Below the pieces are notes generated by a model, which was given only the letters and a program-made list of their open reading frames with translations, had not been told where the DNA came from and ran no database searches. Positions 8,249 to 16,900 of a stretch of DNA of 64,000 nucleotides are shown here, in pieces. This DNA comes from JALHVH01 sp963773685. GTDB lineage: Bacteria > Acidobacteriota > Aminicenantia > Aminicenantales > Saccharicenantaceae. Where the stretch lies: assembly GCA_963773685.1 (NCBI GenBank), contig CAVZBY010000001.1, positions 186,001-250,000 of the forward strand, given 5' to 3'. The position numbers and the translations under genes were made by a program. The first letter of the stretch is position 1, and each line of letters opens with the position of its first letter.

Positions 8249-8368
8249 ACGCCCGGGATACGCCCCCCTGAGCTTCCCCCGGCGGCCGGGCAGGCCCCGA
8301 GAGACTTTTCCTCCCGGACGGGATAATTTCCGTTCGGCAGGATTAGGCGTCCACGAGGCCTGAAGTCC

Positions 8369-8575
8369 TCAATCGTTGAGGACGAAAGTGACCTTCAAGT
8401 GTACCCGGTACTCGGTGATGTTCCCCTTGTCGTCCACCATGACTTCCTGGTTCTGGATCCAGGCCCCCTTCACCAGCTTGAGCGTCTTGTGGGCCCGGGC
8501 GATCCCCGTCCGCATGGCGTCGTCGAAGCTCTTGGTGGAAGACGACTTGATCTCCGTAATGCGTGCGACCGACAT
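8369..8575 (-). CDS. Dodecin (flavin-binding dodecamer subunit)
   Basis: 68 residues, matching dodecin in length and sequence: MSVARITEIKSSSTKSFDDA, then GIARAHKTLKLVKGAWIQNQ, then the C-terminal YRVHLKVTFVLND strand. The Trp in GAWIQNQ is the position that stacks on the isoalloxazine ring in flavin-binding dodecins. The role is storage and sequestration of flavins in the cytoplasm. Its leader resembles that of the flavodoxin-like gene at 9795-10559. An 8-bp hairpin (8364-8382) overlaps the stop codon but has no T-run. Confidence 0.9.
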   Translation of the reverse strand: MSVARITEIKSSSTKSFDDAMRTGIARAHKTLKLVKGAWIQNQEVMVDDKGNITEYRVHLKVTFVLND

Positions 8576-8673
8576 GGCTGACCTCCCTTTGAAGGGCGCG
8601 GTGAACGCCCGGCACTTCCTATCGCTGATGATATTCCCGGCCGCGATTTCTTGTCAAGGCAGGAGCATGATCC

Positions 8674-9732
8674 CTATTTCCGTTCCGGCTCGCAGGAGAA
8701 GCCCTCGAAAAGGGCCAGGATCTGCCGAACGAACTCCGGGGGGGTGCCCGGCCGGAAATACTTCAGAGCCGCAGCCGTGTGCGCCGCGACCGCGTCATGG
8801 GAGTACTCGAGGAAAGCGCCGGTCATGTCGCCTTCATGACCTGAGTGGGCATCCAGCATGGCCGTCGGCTTGTTGCAGGAAAAATCGATCTTCCCGAGGT
8901 CGATGGACCGGACCTTGGGATTCTTGTACGACTTGAGGTAGAAGACCCGGCTCTCCGTATCGCAGACGAAGCTCCAGCGCGTGATCGGGGCCGATACGCC
9001 GGCCAGGAGGCCGAAGGCATGATCGACGGCCTCCGCCGCGCTTCCGCCTTCGAATCGCGCCATGCCGTCGGACAGCCGTTCGAACCGGTTTACGGAAGCA
9101 TACGGCTCCGCGGGCCCGGGCGCCTTCTTCGTCCAGTGGTCGAGGCACTTCTCGTAAGGGTCGTTGGCCAGGGCCCGGACGGGAAGGTCCTCTCCGGTCC
9201 GGATGACCAGTTGTCCGTCCAGGCATTCGAGGACCGCTACGGCCCCGTTCCGGTCGCAGGCGAGATAATGGTCTATGGTGTCGGCGATGCGGACGCCCTT
9301 CGACGCCTTCCGAACCTCGTCGATCGTGGCGCAGGTGTCGAGCATGTATTGCCACCAGAATGCGCCGGGGAGCGGCGGCCGCTCGTCGGGAGCGGGCGGC
9401 TTCGTCTCCCGGAGGGCCATCGTGCTGAAGACGAGGCCCGCTTCGTTCATCCCGCCCCAGGCCAGCTGGTAGCCGGCGCACGCGATCGTGACACTTCCGT
9501 AACGGGAGGTCCAGGACGCCGTCCTTCCCGATGTCCCGGCCTCCCAGCCTGTCTTGTGGACACCCCGTTTGTTGATGAACAGCTGTCCCGGCGCAAAGAA
9601 ATTGTCGTAGTTCGTTCCGAAAACCGGAAAGCCGCGGTTGAGGAATACGAAGGAAGAGCATGGCGCCGCGGGCCGGGATACCGCTAAAAAGATCAAGATC
9701 AAAAGGGCGGCCGTTCGGTGAGCGCGCTTCAT
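8674..9732 (-). CDS. Secreted linear amide C-N hydrolase (choloylglycine hydrolase-like Ntn hydrolase)
   Basis: 352 residues. A signal peptide (AALLILIFLAVSRPAAP) ends immediately before Cys25 in PCSSFVFLN, so signal cleavage would expose the catalytic N-terminal Cys, as expected of Ntn hydrolases. Other family motifs: FGTNYDNFF (Asp), WGGMNEAGLVFSTMAL (Asn) and DTIDHYLACDRNGAVAVLE. Relatives include penicillin V acylase and bile salt hydrolase; the real substrate is unknown. A -10 hexamer lies 8 nt before the ATG and no ribosome site is seen. Confidence 0.85.
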   Translation of the reverse strand: MKRAHRTAALLILIFLAVSRPAAPCSSFVFLNRGFPVFGTNYDNFFAPGQLFINKRGVHKTGWEAGTSGRTASWTSRYGSVTIACAGYQLAWGGMNEAGLVFSTMALRETKPPAPDERPPLPGAFWWQYMLDTCATIDEVRKASKGVRIADTIDHYLACDRNGAVAVLECLDGQLVIRTGEDLPVRALANDPYEKCLDHWTKKAPGPAEPYASVNRFERLSDGMARFEGGSAAEAVDHAFGLLAGVSAPITRWSFVCDTESRVFYLKSYKNPKVRSIDLGKIDFSCNKPTAMLDAHSGHEGDMTGAFLEYSHDAVAAHTAAALKYFRPGTPPEFVRQILALFEGFSCEPERK

Positions 9733-9740
9733 CGAAGGCT

Positions 9741-9770
9741 ATTTTAAGCCCGATCCCCGCTCAAGGACAA
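9741..9770 (-). promoter_or_regulatory. Possible sigma-70 promoter, leaderless
   Basis: Minus strand TTGTCC (9770-9765), 18-nt spacer, TAAAAT (9746-9741), then 8 nt to the ATG at 9732 without a Shine-Dalgarno sequence. Confidence 0.4.
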
Positions 9771-9794
9771 GGCCGCGGGATCTCTCGAGGTTCG

Positions 9795-10559
9795 TCACCG
9801 CTTGCGTCTCCGTGCGATCGAATCGAAGAGACGGCCTGCCGCCTTCTTCATCGCGCCCAGGCGAACGGGATAGAAGTAGTCCGAGTGGAGCCAGCCCTTG
9901 TCCTTGTAGTACGCGTAGTCGCGAGGGCAGTCAGCGGATTCCCGCAGGATGGTCGTCCGGCTCATCCGGAAGACCATGAGAAAGAACAAGGACGGCGCCG
10001 GATAAGCGGGCTTCATGAGCCTGTCGTAGAATCGCCGGCTATGCCCCGCAAGAGTTCCGTCCAGCTTCCGTCGCTCTTTATCCTTCATCGGCTCGAGGGC
10101 CGTGAAATAGCTTCCTTTGACGGTGTTGAAGCCGAGGCCTTTTCCGGCGAAATCAAGGTACCTCTCCAGCTTTTGGCCGCCGTAGATGCCCTGGGCAACG
10201 ATACTGGTGAAGGTCTTCCCGAAGAAGCGCGGGCGGTGAAAAACAAAGCCCAGCCTGTCGAGGAATATCTTCATGAATGCGGAGACCTGGAACGAGTAGT
10301 TCGGGGACGCGAAGACGACGCCGTCGGACGCCATCATCTTCTCGATGAGCACGTCCCGGTCGTCCTTCAGCGGGCAGAATTCCTCGCCCCTGATGAAGCA
10401 CACTTTACAGCCTCTGCAGGTCCCGAGCCGATGGTCGCTCAGGAAGACGATCTCGGATTCGATATCACCGAGCGACTGCAGGTTGTCCAGGAATTGGCGG
10501 ACGGCGTCATATGTGAACTTCTTACGGGCGCTTCCGACGAACGCGGTGACCTTCTTCAT
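9795..10559 (-). CDS. Flavodoxin-fold NAD(P)H-dependent oxidoreductase with Cys motif
   Basis: 254 residues. The N-terminal FMN-reductase fold begins MKKVTAFVGSARKKFTYDAV and contains CRGCKVCFIRGEEFCPLKDD, the Cys-rich loop found in iron-sulfur flavoprotein-like members of this family, and ASPNYSFQVSAFMKIFLDR, which shapes the FMN site. The C-terminal 100 residues (YPAPSLFFLMVFRMSR onward) form an extension with an amphipathic helix. It lies 36 bp downstream of another flavodoxin-like gene on the same strand, so the two probably form an operon. Confidence 0.8.
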   Translation of the reverse strand: MKKVTAFVGSARKKFTYDAVRQFLDNLQSLGDIESEIVFLSDHRLGTCRGCKVCFIRGEEFCPLKDDRDVLIEKMMASDGVVFASPNYSFQVSAFMKIFLDRLGFVFHRPRFFGKTFTSIVAQGIYGGQKLERYLDFAGKGLGFNTVKGSYFTALEPMKDKERRKLDGTLAGHSRRFYDRLMKPAYPAPSLFFLMVFRMSRTTILRESADCPRDYAYYKDKGWLHSDYFYPVRLGAMKKAAGRLFDSIARRRKR

Positions 10560-10595
10560 GGGCTGACCTCCCTTTGACGGGCGCGGAGACGGAGA

Positions 10596-11072
10596 TTAAG
10601 GGAAGAGCTTCTTCGTCAAGTCGGCCAGGTTCCTGGCGTGGGATTCGCAACAGTCGAAGGACCTCTTGTCGGGCCGGCCGATCGAGACCGGGCCGTAGTG
10701 GTCGAACCGGGGGTCCCCCCGGACGACCATGCCGTGAATGAGGAGTGCCTTGAGGATATCGAGGACCGTCGTCTCGTTGCCGCCTCCGATATTGGCCGAG
10801 GAGGTGAAGGCCCCGCCGACCTTCCCCCTAAGCTTTCCGTGGAACTTGACGCTCTCGTCGAGGAGCTTCTTCAGCTCCCAGGCCATGCCGCCGTAGTAGG
10901 TCGGGGACCCGAGGACGATGCAGTCGTAGCCGAGGAGGTCGGCCGGAGCCGTGTCCTTGACCGTCTTCAGGTCCACCTCGAGGCCTTGCGCCTCGAGGAC
11001 CTCGGCGATCCGGGCCGCCATCTTCTTGGTATTTCCCGTCCGGGAATAATAGGAAACCAGGGCTTTGGGCAT
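10596..11072 (-). CDS. Flavodoxin/WrbA-like NAD(P)H:quinone oxidoreductase
   Basis: 158 residues from the ATG at 11072, which has an AGGAGG at 8-nt spacing; the frame continues upstream without a credible start. Motifs: ALVSYYSRTGNTKKMAARI (FMN phosphate loop), VLGSPTYYGGMAWELKKLLD and GGAFTSSANIGGGNETTVLD. These match the WrbA/flavodoxin family, cytoplasmic FMN proteins that carry out two-electron quinone reduction. First gene of a pair with 9795-10559. Confidence 0.85.
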   Translation of the reverse strand: MPKALVSYYSRTGNTKKMAARIAEVLEAQGLEVDLKTVKDTAPADLLGYDCIVLGSPTYYGGMAWELKKLLDESVKFHGKLRGKVGGAFTSSANIGGGNETTVLDILKALLIHGMVVRGDPRFDHYGPVSIGRPDKRSFDCCESHARNLADLTKKLFP

Positions 11073-11141
11073 CGGATTCCTCCTGCGATGCTGCCGATTA
11101 TGGCTTAGGGAGGCCGTCAAGTCAAACCTCCCCTGAGATCC

Positions 11142-12032
11142 TCACCGGATCCGGGCGACGCCGTTGCCAGGCAATGGAAACCGCTCGAAGATAGCGGGGT
11201 CGTGCCCGGGCACGATAAGGCGGGGGCTCGAAGCGAGACCTAGCATACGCTCCTGGACGCGAAGGTCGGCGGCCTGGTCCAAAGTTAGTCCAAGCGGCAG
11301 ATGCTTCTCGAGGTTCTCGTACAGGTAGATGTTGTCCGAGGCAAGCACGACGATCCCCGCCGACGTCCGGACAGCAACGTACTGCGACGCGTAAGTATGC
11401 TTCCCGCCGGTGTAGACGGTCACGCCGGGAATGATCTCCTTCGCGTCCCCGCCGACAAGCCTCAACCGTCCTCCCCTCTTTGCCTCCGCCAGCATCGCGG
11501 CATCGCCGGCCTCTATGGCTTCATCCCTGGGCTTTCCCGCCTCGTCGATGTAGTGGGCGAACTCATCGCGCTGGATCCAGACGCGAGCCGCCGGAAACAG
11601 ATCCACGCCGCCCACATGGTCCCAGTGGATGTGCGTGATGATGATATCTGTGATATCGCCCGGCGCCAACCCGATCTTACCGATCGCTACAGAAGGCTTC
11701 ACGAAGTCGATGAGATCCCAGCTCTTAAAGACCGGTCCCTTATAGGAGCCGGCATCGACAAGCACATTTCGTCCATTACGGCCCTTGAGCACCCAAATCA
11801 TGAACGGGATATCGATCTTACGTGTCGCATTGGCACCGGCGACGAGCGAGGAAACCGCATAGCCCGGGGACGTCGCGTATCGGACCGCGTAGACCTCGAA
11901 CACCGTCGGTCCCGGCACCGACGTGCCGGCACGTTCGGTCTGCCCGGTTGCGGCAAGGCCACATCCGACGCCCATCACAAACAAAGCTGCGACATGAACA
12001 AGGGCGGTTAGCGAACGAAGTCTATGCTTCAC
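11142..12032 (-). CDS. Exported MBL-fold metallohydrolase (N-acyl-homoserine-lactonase-like)
   Basis: 296 residues from a proposed GTG start at 12032 (VKHRLRSLTALVHVAALFVM), giving a normal signal peptide. The frame is open further upstream but lacks signal-peptide character and runs through the promoter. Metal-binding motifs: THIHWDHVGGVDLF (HxHxDH), a His in GGKHTYASQYVAV, an Asp in VLASDN and a His in VPGHD. The overall pattern is that of AHL-lactonase-like MBL proteins, although lactone hydrolysis is not shown. A good promoter ends 6 nt before the GTG, so the message may be leaderless. Confidence 0.75.
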   Translation of the reverse strand: MKHRLRSLTALVHVAALFVMGVGCGLAATGQTERAGTSVPGPTVFEVYAVRYATSPGYAVSSLVAGANATRKIDIPFMIWVLKGRNGRNVLVDAGSYKGPVFKSWDLIDFVKPSVAIGKIGLAPGDITDIIITHIHWDHVGGVDLFPAARVWIQRDEFAHYIDEAGKPRDEAIEAGDAAMLAEAKRGGRLRLVGGDAKEIIPGVTVYTGGKHTYASQYVAVRTSAGIVVLASDNIYLYENLEKHLPLGLTLDQAADLRVQERMLGLASSPRLIVPGHDPAIFERFPLPGNGVARIR

Positions 12033-12038
12033 AAACTC

Positions 12039-12068
12039 ATGATATTCCCGGCCGCAACGAGGTGTCAA
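12039..12068 (-). promoter_or_regulatory. Sigma-70 promoter, leaderless
   Basis: Minus strand TTGACA (12068-12063), 18-nt spacer, TATCAT (12044-12039), then GAGTTT and the GTG start at 12032. The -35 is perfect and the -10 matches 5 of 6. Confidence 0.6.
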
Positions 12069-12164
12069 CGATTCGAAAGGCCCCGGCTGAGATCCTCCGG
12101 CCCCTCTGGATCCGGAGTCCCGTAACCCGCCCCCTTGGACACATGGGGGAATTCGGAAAAACGT

Positions 12165-12193
12165 TTGATAAAAGCATCCATTTGTCATAATAA
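12165..12193 (+). promoter_or_regulatory. Sigma-70 promoter of the dehydrogenase gene
   Basis: TTGATA (12165-12170), 17-nt spacer, TAATAA (12188-12193). A start near 12200 would place AAGGAGGG and the ATG at 12223 in a short leader. Confidence 0.6.
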
Positions 12194-12222
12194 TCATTGT
12201 TCACCCAAGGAGGGATGCGCGA

Positions 12223-13206
12223 ATGAAAGCCGTTGTTTATCGTGAATATGGCTCCCCCGAGGTTCTTAAGCTGGAAGAGATCCCCAAGCCGGTCCCGAAC
12301 GGCGACGAGGTCCTGGTGAAAGTTCATGCGGCGTCCTTGAATGCCTACGACTGGCATCTCCTGAGGGCCGATCCGTTCCTGGTTCGCCTGATGGGAGGAG
12401 GCCTGCTCAAGCCGAAGAACAAGATTCTCGGAGCCGACATCGCGGGGCGGGTCGAAGCGATCGGCGGTGACGTCAGGCAATTCAAACCCGGGGATGCGGT
12501 GTTCGGGGACACCGCCGCGGCGGGCAATGGCGGTTTTGCCGAGTATGCGTCCGTCCCCGAACGCTTTCTGGCGCCGAAACCGGTCAATCTATCGTTCGAG
12601 GAAGCAGCGGCGGTCCCCATGGCGGCCGTCACGGCCCTGCAGGGCTTACGCGACAAAGGGAGGATCAAGCCGGGGCATAAGGTCTTGATCAATGGGGCAT
12701 CGGGCGGGGTGGGGTCGTTCGCGGTCCAGCTCGCCAAGGGGTTCGGGGCCGAAGTCACGGCCGTTTGCAGTACGGGCAAGATGGACCTGGCACGCTCGCT
12801 CGGGGCCGATCACGTCATCGATTACACCAGAGACGACTTCACCCGGAACAGGCAGCGTTATGATCTGATCCTTGCCGCGAACGGATATCATCCGATCACG
12901 GCCTATAAGCGCGCCCTGGCTCCCGGGGGCGTATATGTCATGGCCGGCGGTTCCACGGCTCAAATGTTCCAGGCCATGCTCTTGGGCCCATGGATGTCGT
13001 TGATCGGCGGCAAGACAATGGGGATCATGGTGGCAAAATCAAGCCAAAAGGACCTCATGATCCTCAAAGAGCTTTTAGAAGCGGGTAAAGTCATCCCGGT
13101 CATTGACAGGCAATACCCATTGATCGAGGTTCCCGAAGCTTTCCGTTATCTTGAAGAAGGACACGCCCGAGGGAAAGTGGTCATCGCCGTCAGTCGGGGA
13201 AATTAA
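12223..13206 (+). CDS. NAD(P)-dependent zinc-free alcohol dehydrogenase/quinone reductase
   Basis: 327 residues of the medium-chain dehydrogenase/reductase family. The GroES-like domain starts MKAVVYREYGSPEVLKLEEI; a Rossmann domain follows with GHKVLINGASGGVGSFAVQL (cofactor glycine motif) and VTAVCSTGKMDLARSLGADH. The catalytic-zinc cysteines of true alcohol dehydrogenases are not seen at the expected positions, which fits the quinone oxidoreductase (QOR) subgroup. Strong ribosome site AAGGAGGG. The tRNA-Thr gene on the opposite strand abuts its stop codon. Confidence 0.85.
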   Translation: MKAVVYREYGSPEVLKLEEIPKPVPNGDEVLVKVHAASLNAYDWHLLRADPFLVRLMGGGLLKPKNKILGADIAGRVEAIGGDVRQFKPGDAVFGDTAAAGNGGFAEYASVPERFLAPKPVNLSFEEAAAVPMAAVTALQGLRDKGRIKPGHKVLINGASGGVGSFAVQLAKGFGAEVTAVCSTGKMDLARSLGADHVIDYTRDDFTRNRQRYDLILAANGYHPITAYKRALAPGGVYVMAGGSTAQMFQAMLLGPWMSLIGGKTMGIMVAKSSQKDLMILKELLEAGKVIPVIDRQYPLIEVPEAFRYLEEGHARGKVVIAVSRGN

Positions 13207-13282
13207 TGGAGCCAGCGAGAGGGATCGAACCTCCGACCTGCTGATTACGAATCAGCCGCTCTACCGACTGAGCTACGCTGGC
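13207..13282 (-). tRNA. tRNA-Thr (CGT)
   Basis: Cloverleaf on the minus strand: acceptor GCCAGCG pairs with CGCTGGC, D arm TAGCTCAGTCGGTAGAGC, anticodon stem GCTGA/TCAGC with loop TTCGTAA (anticodon CGT), T arm with GGTTCGATCC. The 3' CCA is encoded (13209-13207). Confidence 0.95.
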
Positions 13283-13333
13283 CCGAAGTGGAGAGATTAT
13301 AGCCGAGACGCGGCCCGATGTCTAGCCGAGGGG

Positions 13334-13696
13334 TCAGCCCTTGTTGAGCTTCTTTTCCTGCCACTGGGCGTAGCAGGAATCGAGGATCTCGGACCGGGCT
13401 TCCGGGGCCATGTCCACGATCTTCAGGCCGAGGGCCCAGGTCCCGCCCTCGTTCTTGCTCCAGATGACCTCGGCCTTGGCGGGGGCCGCATCAGGCTTGT
13501 CAGGGAGGGAGCATAGAAGCTCGATCTTCGAGCCGGGGACGAAATTGAAGTCCAGGTTGAGGACAAGCTTCAGCCCGCCCCTCGAGAAATCGTCGATCCG
13601 GGCCTTTTCGGCGAGGCCGTTCTGCTCTTCGACCTTGATGACTTCGGCCGGAAGCATGCACTCGAAGCGGAGGAACTTACGCTGTTCGTTGTCCAT
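13334..13696 (-). CDS. PilZ domain protein
   Basis: 120 residues. N-terminal RKFLRFECMLPAEV contains the RxxxR c-di-GMP-binding motif, and DDFSRGGLKLVL supplies the (D/N)xSxxG motif. The C-terminal half (KAEVIWSKNEGGTWALGLKI) is the rest of the PilZ barrel. Probably a cytoplasmic c-di-GMP receptor. Single-domain, so its target is not visible. The ATG lies 7 nt after a near-perfect promoter and has no ribosome site. Confidence 0.85.
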   Translation of the reverse strand: MDNEQRKFLRFECMLPAEVIKVEEQNGLAEKARIDDFSRGGLKLVLNLDFNFVPGSKIELLCSLPDKPDAAPAKAEVIWSKNEGGTWALGLKIVDMAPEARSEILDSCYAQWQEKKLNKG

Positions 13697-13703
13697 CGCG
13701 CGA

Positions 13704-13732
13704 ATTATACGGACTCAAAGGCCCGTTTTCAA
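13704..13732 (-). promoter_or_regulatory. Strong sigma-70 promoter, leaderless
   Basis: Minus strand TTGAAA (13732-13727), 17-nt spacer, TATAAT (13709-13704), then TCGCGCG and the ATG of the PilZ gene at 13696. Confidence 0.7.
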
Positions 13733-13789
13733 GAAAAAAAGGGCCTTGAAACCCGATTATTTCAAAAATTTGAAATGTTCGGCTCATAA

Positions 13790-13822
13790 AAATCCCCCCT
13801 GCCTCCCTTTTACAAAGGGGGT
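13790..13822. repeat. Family B hairpin repeat
   Basis: One copy (aaaatcccccc, tgcctccc, ttttacaaaggggg) between the divergent PilZ and smc genes. Confidence 0.75.
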
Positions 13823-13944
13823 CGACGCCTCTTCCAAAAAAGGGCCGAATTAACTATGATGGAGCCTCGAGAATCGGCCCGGGAACAGACGGGAAACCCC
13901 GGGAAGCCGCAGCGAAATCCCCCGTCCAAGCGAGAACATACGAT

Positions 13945-16900
13945 ATGATCATCAAGAAGCTCGAACTGCAGGGATTCAAGTCCTTCGTCGACCGGACCAA
14001 GGTCGTCTTCCACCCCGGTATCACGGCCATCGTCGGCCCGAACGGCACGGGCAAGAGCAATCTCGTCGACGCCCTCCTCTGGGTGCTCGGCGGCCGCCGC
14101 CAGAAGACCGTCCGCGGCGACCGGACCGACGACATCATCTTCAACGGCAACGCCAAGCGCCCGCCCGTCAGCATGGCCGACGTCGTCCTCTCGCTCGGCG
14201 GCGAGGACGGCGAGATGGCCATCTCCCACCGCGCTTTCCGCTCCGGCGAGAGCGAATACCGGCTCGACGGCAAGGGCGTCCGCCTCCGGGACATCCAGGA
14301 GGAGCTCTGGAAACACTCCATCGGCGAGGCCGAGTACTTCGTCATCGAGCAGGGAGCCATCGGCACGTTCGTCACCTCCAAGCCGCTCGAGAAGCGGGCC
14401 CTCCTCGAGGAGGCCGCCGGCACGGCCTATTACAAGGACAAGAAGCGCCAGGCGCAGAACAAGCTCGAGACGAGCGAGCAGAACATGACCCGCCTCGAGG
14501 ACATCATCTCCGAGGTCGAGAAGGCCAAGAACTCCCTCCAGCGCCAGGCCTCGGCCGCCAACCGCTACCGCCGCCTCCGCGAGCGCATCCGTGAGCTGAC
14601 CTCGTTCCACTACGTCCGGAAGGACATCCATCTCGTCGCGGCCCAGGCCGAGGCCGCCACGGCCTACGACGCCTGCCTGGAGAAGGAGCGGGAGGTCATG
14701 ACCCGGATCAAGGCCGAGGAGCACGAGCTGGCGGGCGTGCGCAAGACCCTCTGGGACCTCGAGAAAGCGCTCAAGGATAGCCAGGAGCGCGTTTATGCCG
14801 TCAGGTCTCAGGCGACCCGGCTCGAAGGCGAGATCGAGCGCGAGACGAAGCGCGCCGAGTTCCTGGAAGGATCCCGGCGCAAAGCCGAGGCCGCCCGCGA
14901 GGAGCTTCGGGCCGAGATGCTCGCTCTCGAGCTCGAATCCGTCCAGGCCCGCTCCGGCCTCGAAGGGATGACCGTCGACCTCGAAGGGCGCCGCGCCGAT
15001 GTCGATGCCTCCGCCGTCCTCGTCCGCGAAGCCAAGGAACGGACGGCCGCCCGCGCCGCCGACATCCAGGCCCTCCGCGACGAGCACCTCCGGAAATACC
15101 AGGAGCTCACCGAGAAGCGGAACGACGCCGTCCGGATCGAGAAGGAGCTCGAGCTCGTCCTCCGCCAGGAGGAGAAGCTCCGGTCCCAGGCCTCGGGCCA
15201 GGCCGCCCTTCTCGCCGCGACCGAAGCCGCCCTCGCCCGCTTCGAATCCGAGATCGCCGCCCGCGAAGGGGCCCGCGCCGGGAAGGAGCTATCGATCGCC
15301 ACGCTCCATTCCGACCTCGCCGCCGCCCGCGCCGATGCCGATGAGCTCCGGGCACGCATCGCCTCCCTCAAGGAGCGCCGTGACTCCGCCGTCTATCAGC
15401 TCCAGGCCCTCCGCACCGTGGACGCCAAGGAGCGCGCCGGCGTGGCCGCCGAGGATGTCCCCGGCTCGTTCGGCCTGCTGGCCGACCTCGTCCGGACGAG
15501 CACCGAGGATGCCCCACTCTTCGACGTCTTCTGGAAGGACGAGGCCAAGGCCCGCGTCATCCTGCCCGAGGAATTCCTTGAGGCCCTCCGGCCCGGGCTA
15601 AAGGGCAGTTACCTCCTGGTGCCCGGCCGCGTCCGGTCCGCCGTCCCGCCCGAGGTCCTCGCTGACCCCGAGGTCGTCGGCCTTCTCAAGGACCGCGTCA
15701 GGACCGACGACCGGTTCCGCGACCACCTGGACCGGCTCGATGAGGCCGTCATCGTCCGCGAGGCCGCCGCGGCCGTCCGGCTCTGGCTCCGGTTCCCCGG
15801 CCTGAACTTCATCACGCCCACGGGCGATCTCCTGTTGGCCTCCGGCCTCCTCAGGCTCGGAGCGAAGGGCGACGGCATGATCGCCCTGACCCAGGAGATC
15901 CACGGGCTCGAGGAGCGCGCCGCCGGCCTCGAAGAAGAGATCGTCGCCCCCGCCGCCGCCCTTGAAGCCCGGGAGAACGAATGCCGCTCCCTCGAGGCCG
16001 CCCTCGAACGGGAGCGCGCGAGCCTCCTCGAAGAGGATCAGGCCCTTCAGGACCGGGTTCGCGAGAGGAAGTTCGGACGTGTCGAAATGGAAAAGGCCTC
16101 GACCTCGGCCGAGATCATCGCCCGCGAGCTCCATCTGTTGGACGGCGAGAAGGTGTCTCTGACGCGGGACTTGGAGGGCTTACGGGCCGCCGCAGCCGCC
16201 GCCGAAGAGGACGCCCGCTCTATCGATGAGCGCGTCGAAGCCGCCCGCCGGGAGATCGCGGCCGTCCGGGAGAAGGACGGCGAGGACGAGCGCCGGCATT
16301 TCGGGCTCAAGGCCGAATGCGAGCTCCTGGCCGAGAAGATGAACGGCCTCACCGTCCAGATCCAGGGTCTCGCCCGGCGGAAGGGGGCCACCGAGACCAA
16401 GATCGCCTCCCTCGAGCAGGAGATCCGGGAGGATGAGTCGGGCAGGGAGAAGATCAGTGAATACGTCCGGGAGCTCTCGGTCAAAACCAAGACGCTCGAG
16501 GACGAGAGCGGCGCCGGCGAGAAGGCGCTCGAGGAGACCGAATCGTCGCTTGGCGAGGTCCGCAGGAGCCAGGACGAGCTCGAGGCAAGGCTCCAAGCCG
16601 CCCGCGAGGACGAAGAAGCCGCCAAGGACGCCCGGGTCAAGGCCGAGATCCGCAAGGCCGAGATCGACCGGGACCTCGTCAACCTCGAAGAGACCTGTTG
16701 GCAGGATCTGAAGAAGACGCTGGCCGAGCTCCGGTCCGAGACCGCGGCCGCGGCCGCGGCGCGGGGCGCCGAGGAAGCCCCCGAGCTCGAAGAAGAGATC
16801 CTTCCCGAGGATGAGGAAGGCGTCGCCGAGGAAACCGCGGTCGCCCCTGGCGTGGAAGCCTCCGAAGGCGGGGCCGCCCCGGCCCCCGAAGGCGAGCCCG

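Noticed and set aside
8364..8382. Hairpin at the dodecin stop codon as a terminator
   Set aside because: The 8-bp stem is perfect but no T-run follows on the minus strand.
12783..12800. TGGCACGCTCGCTCGG as another sigma-54 promoter
   Set aside because: The -24 half matches but the -12 half does not, and it lies inside the dehydrogenase coding sequence.
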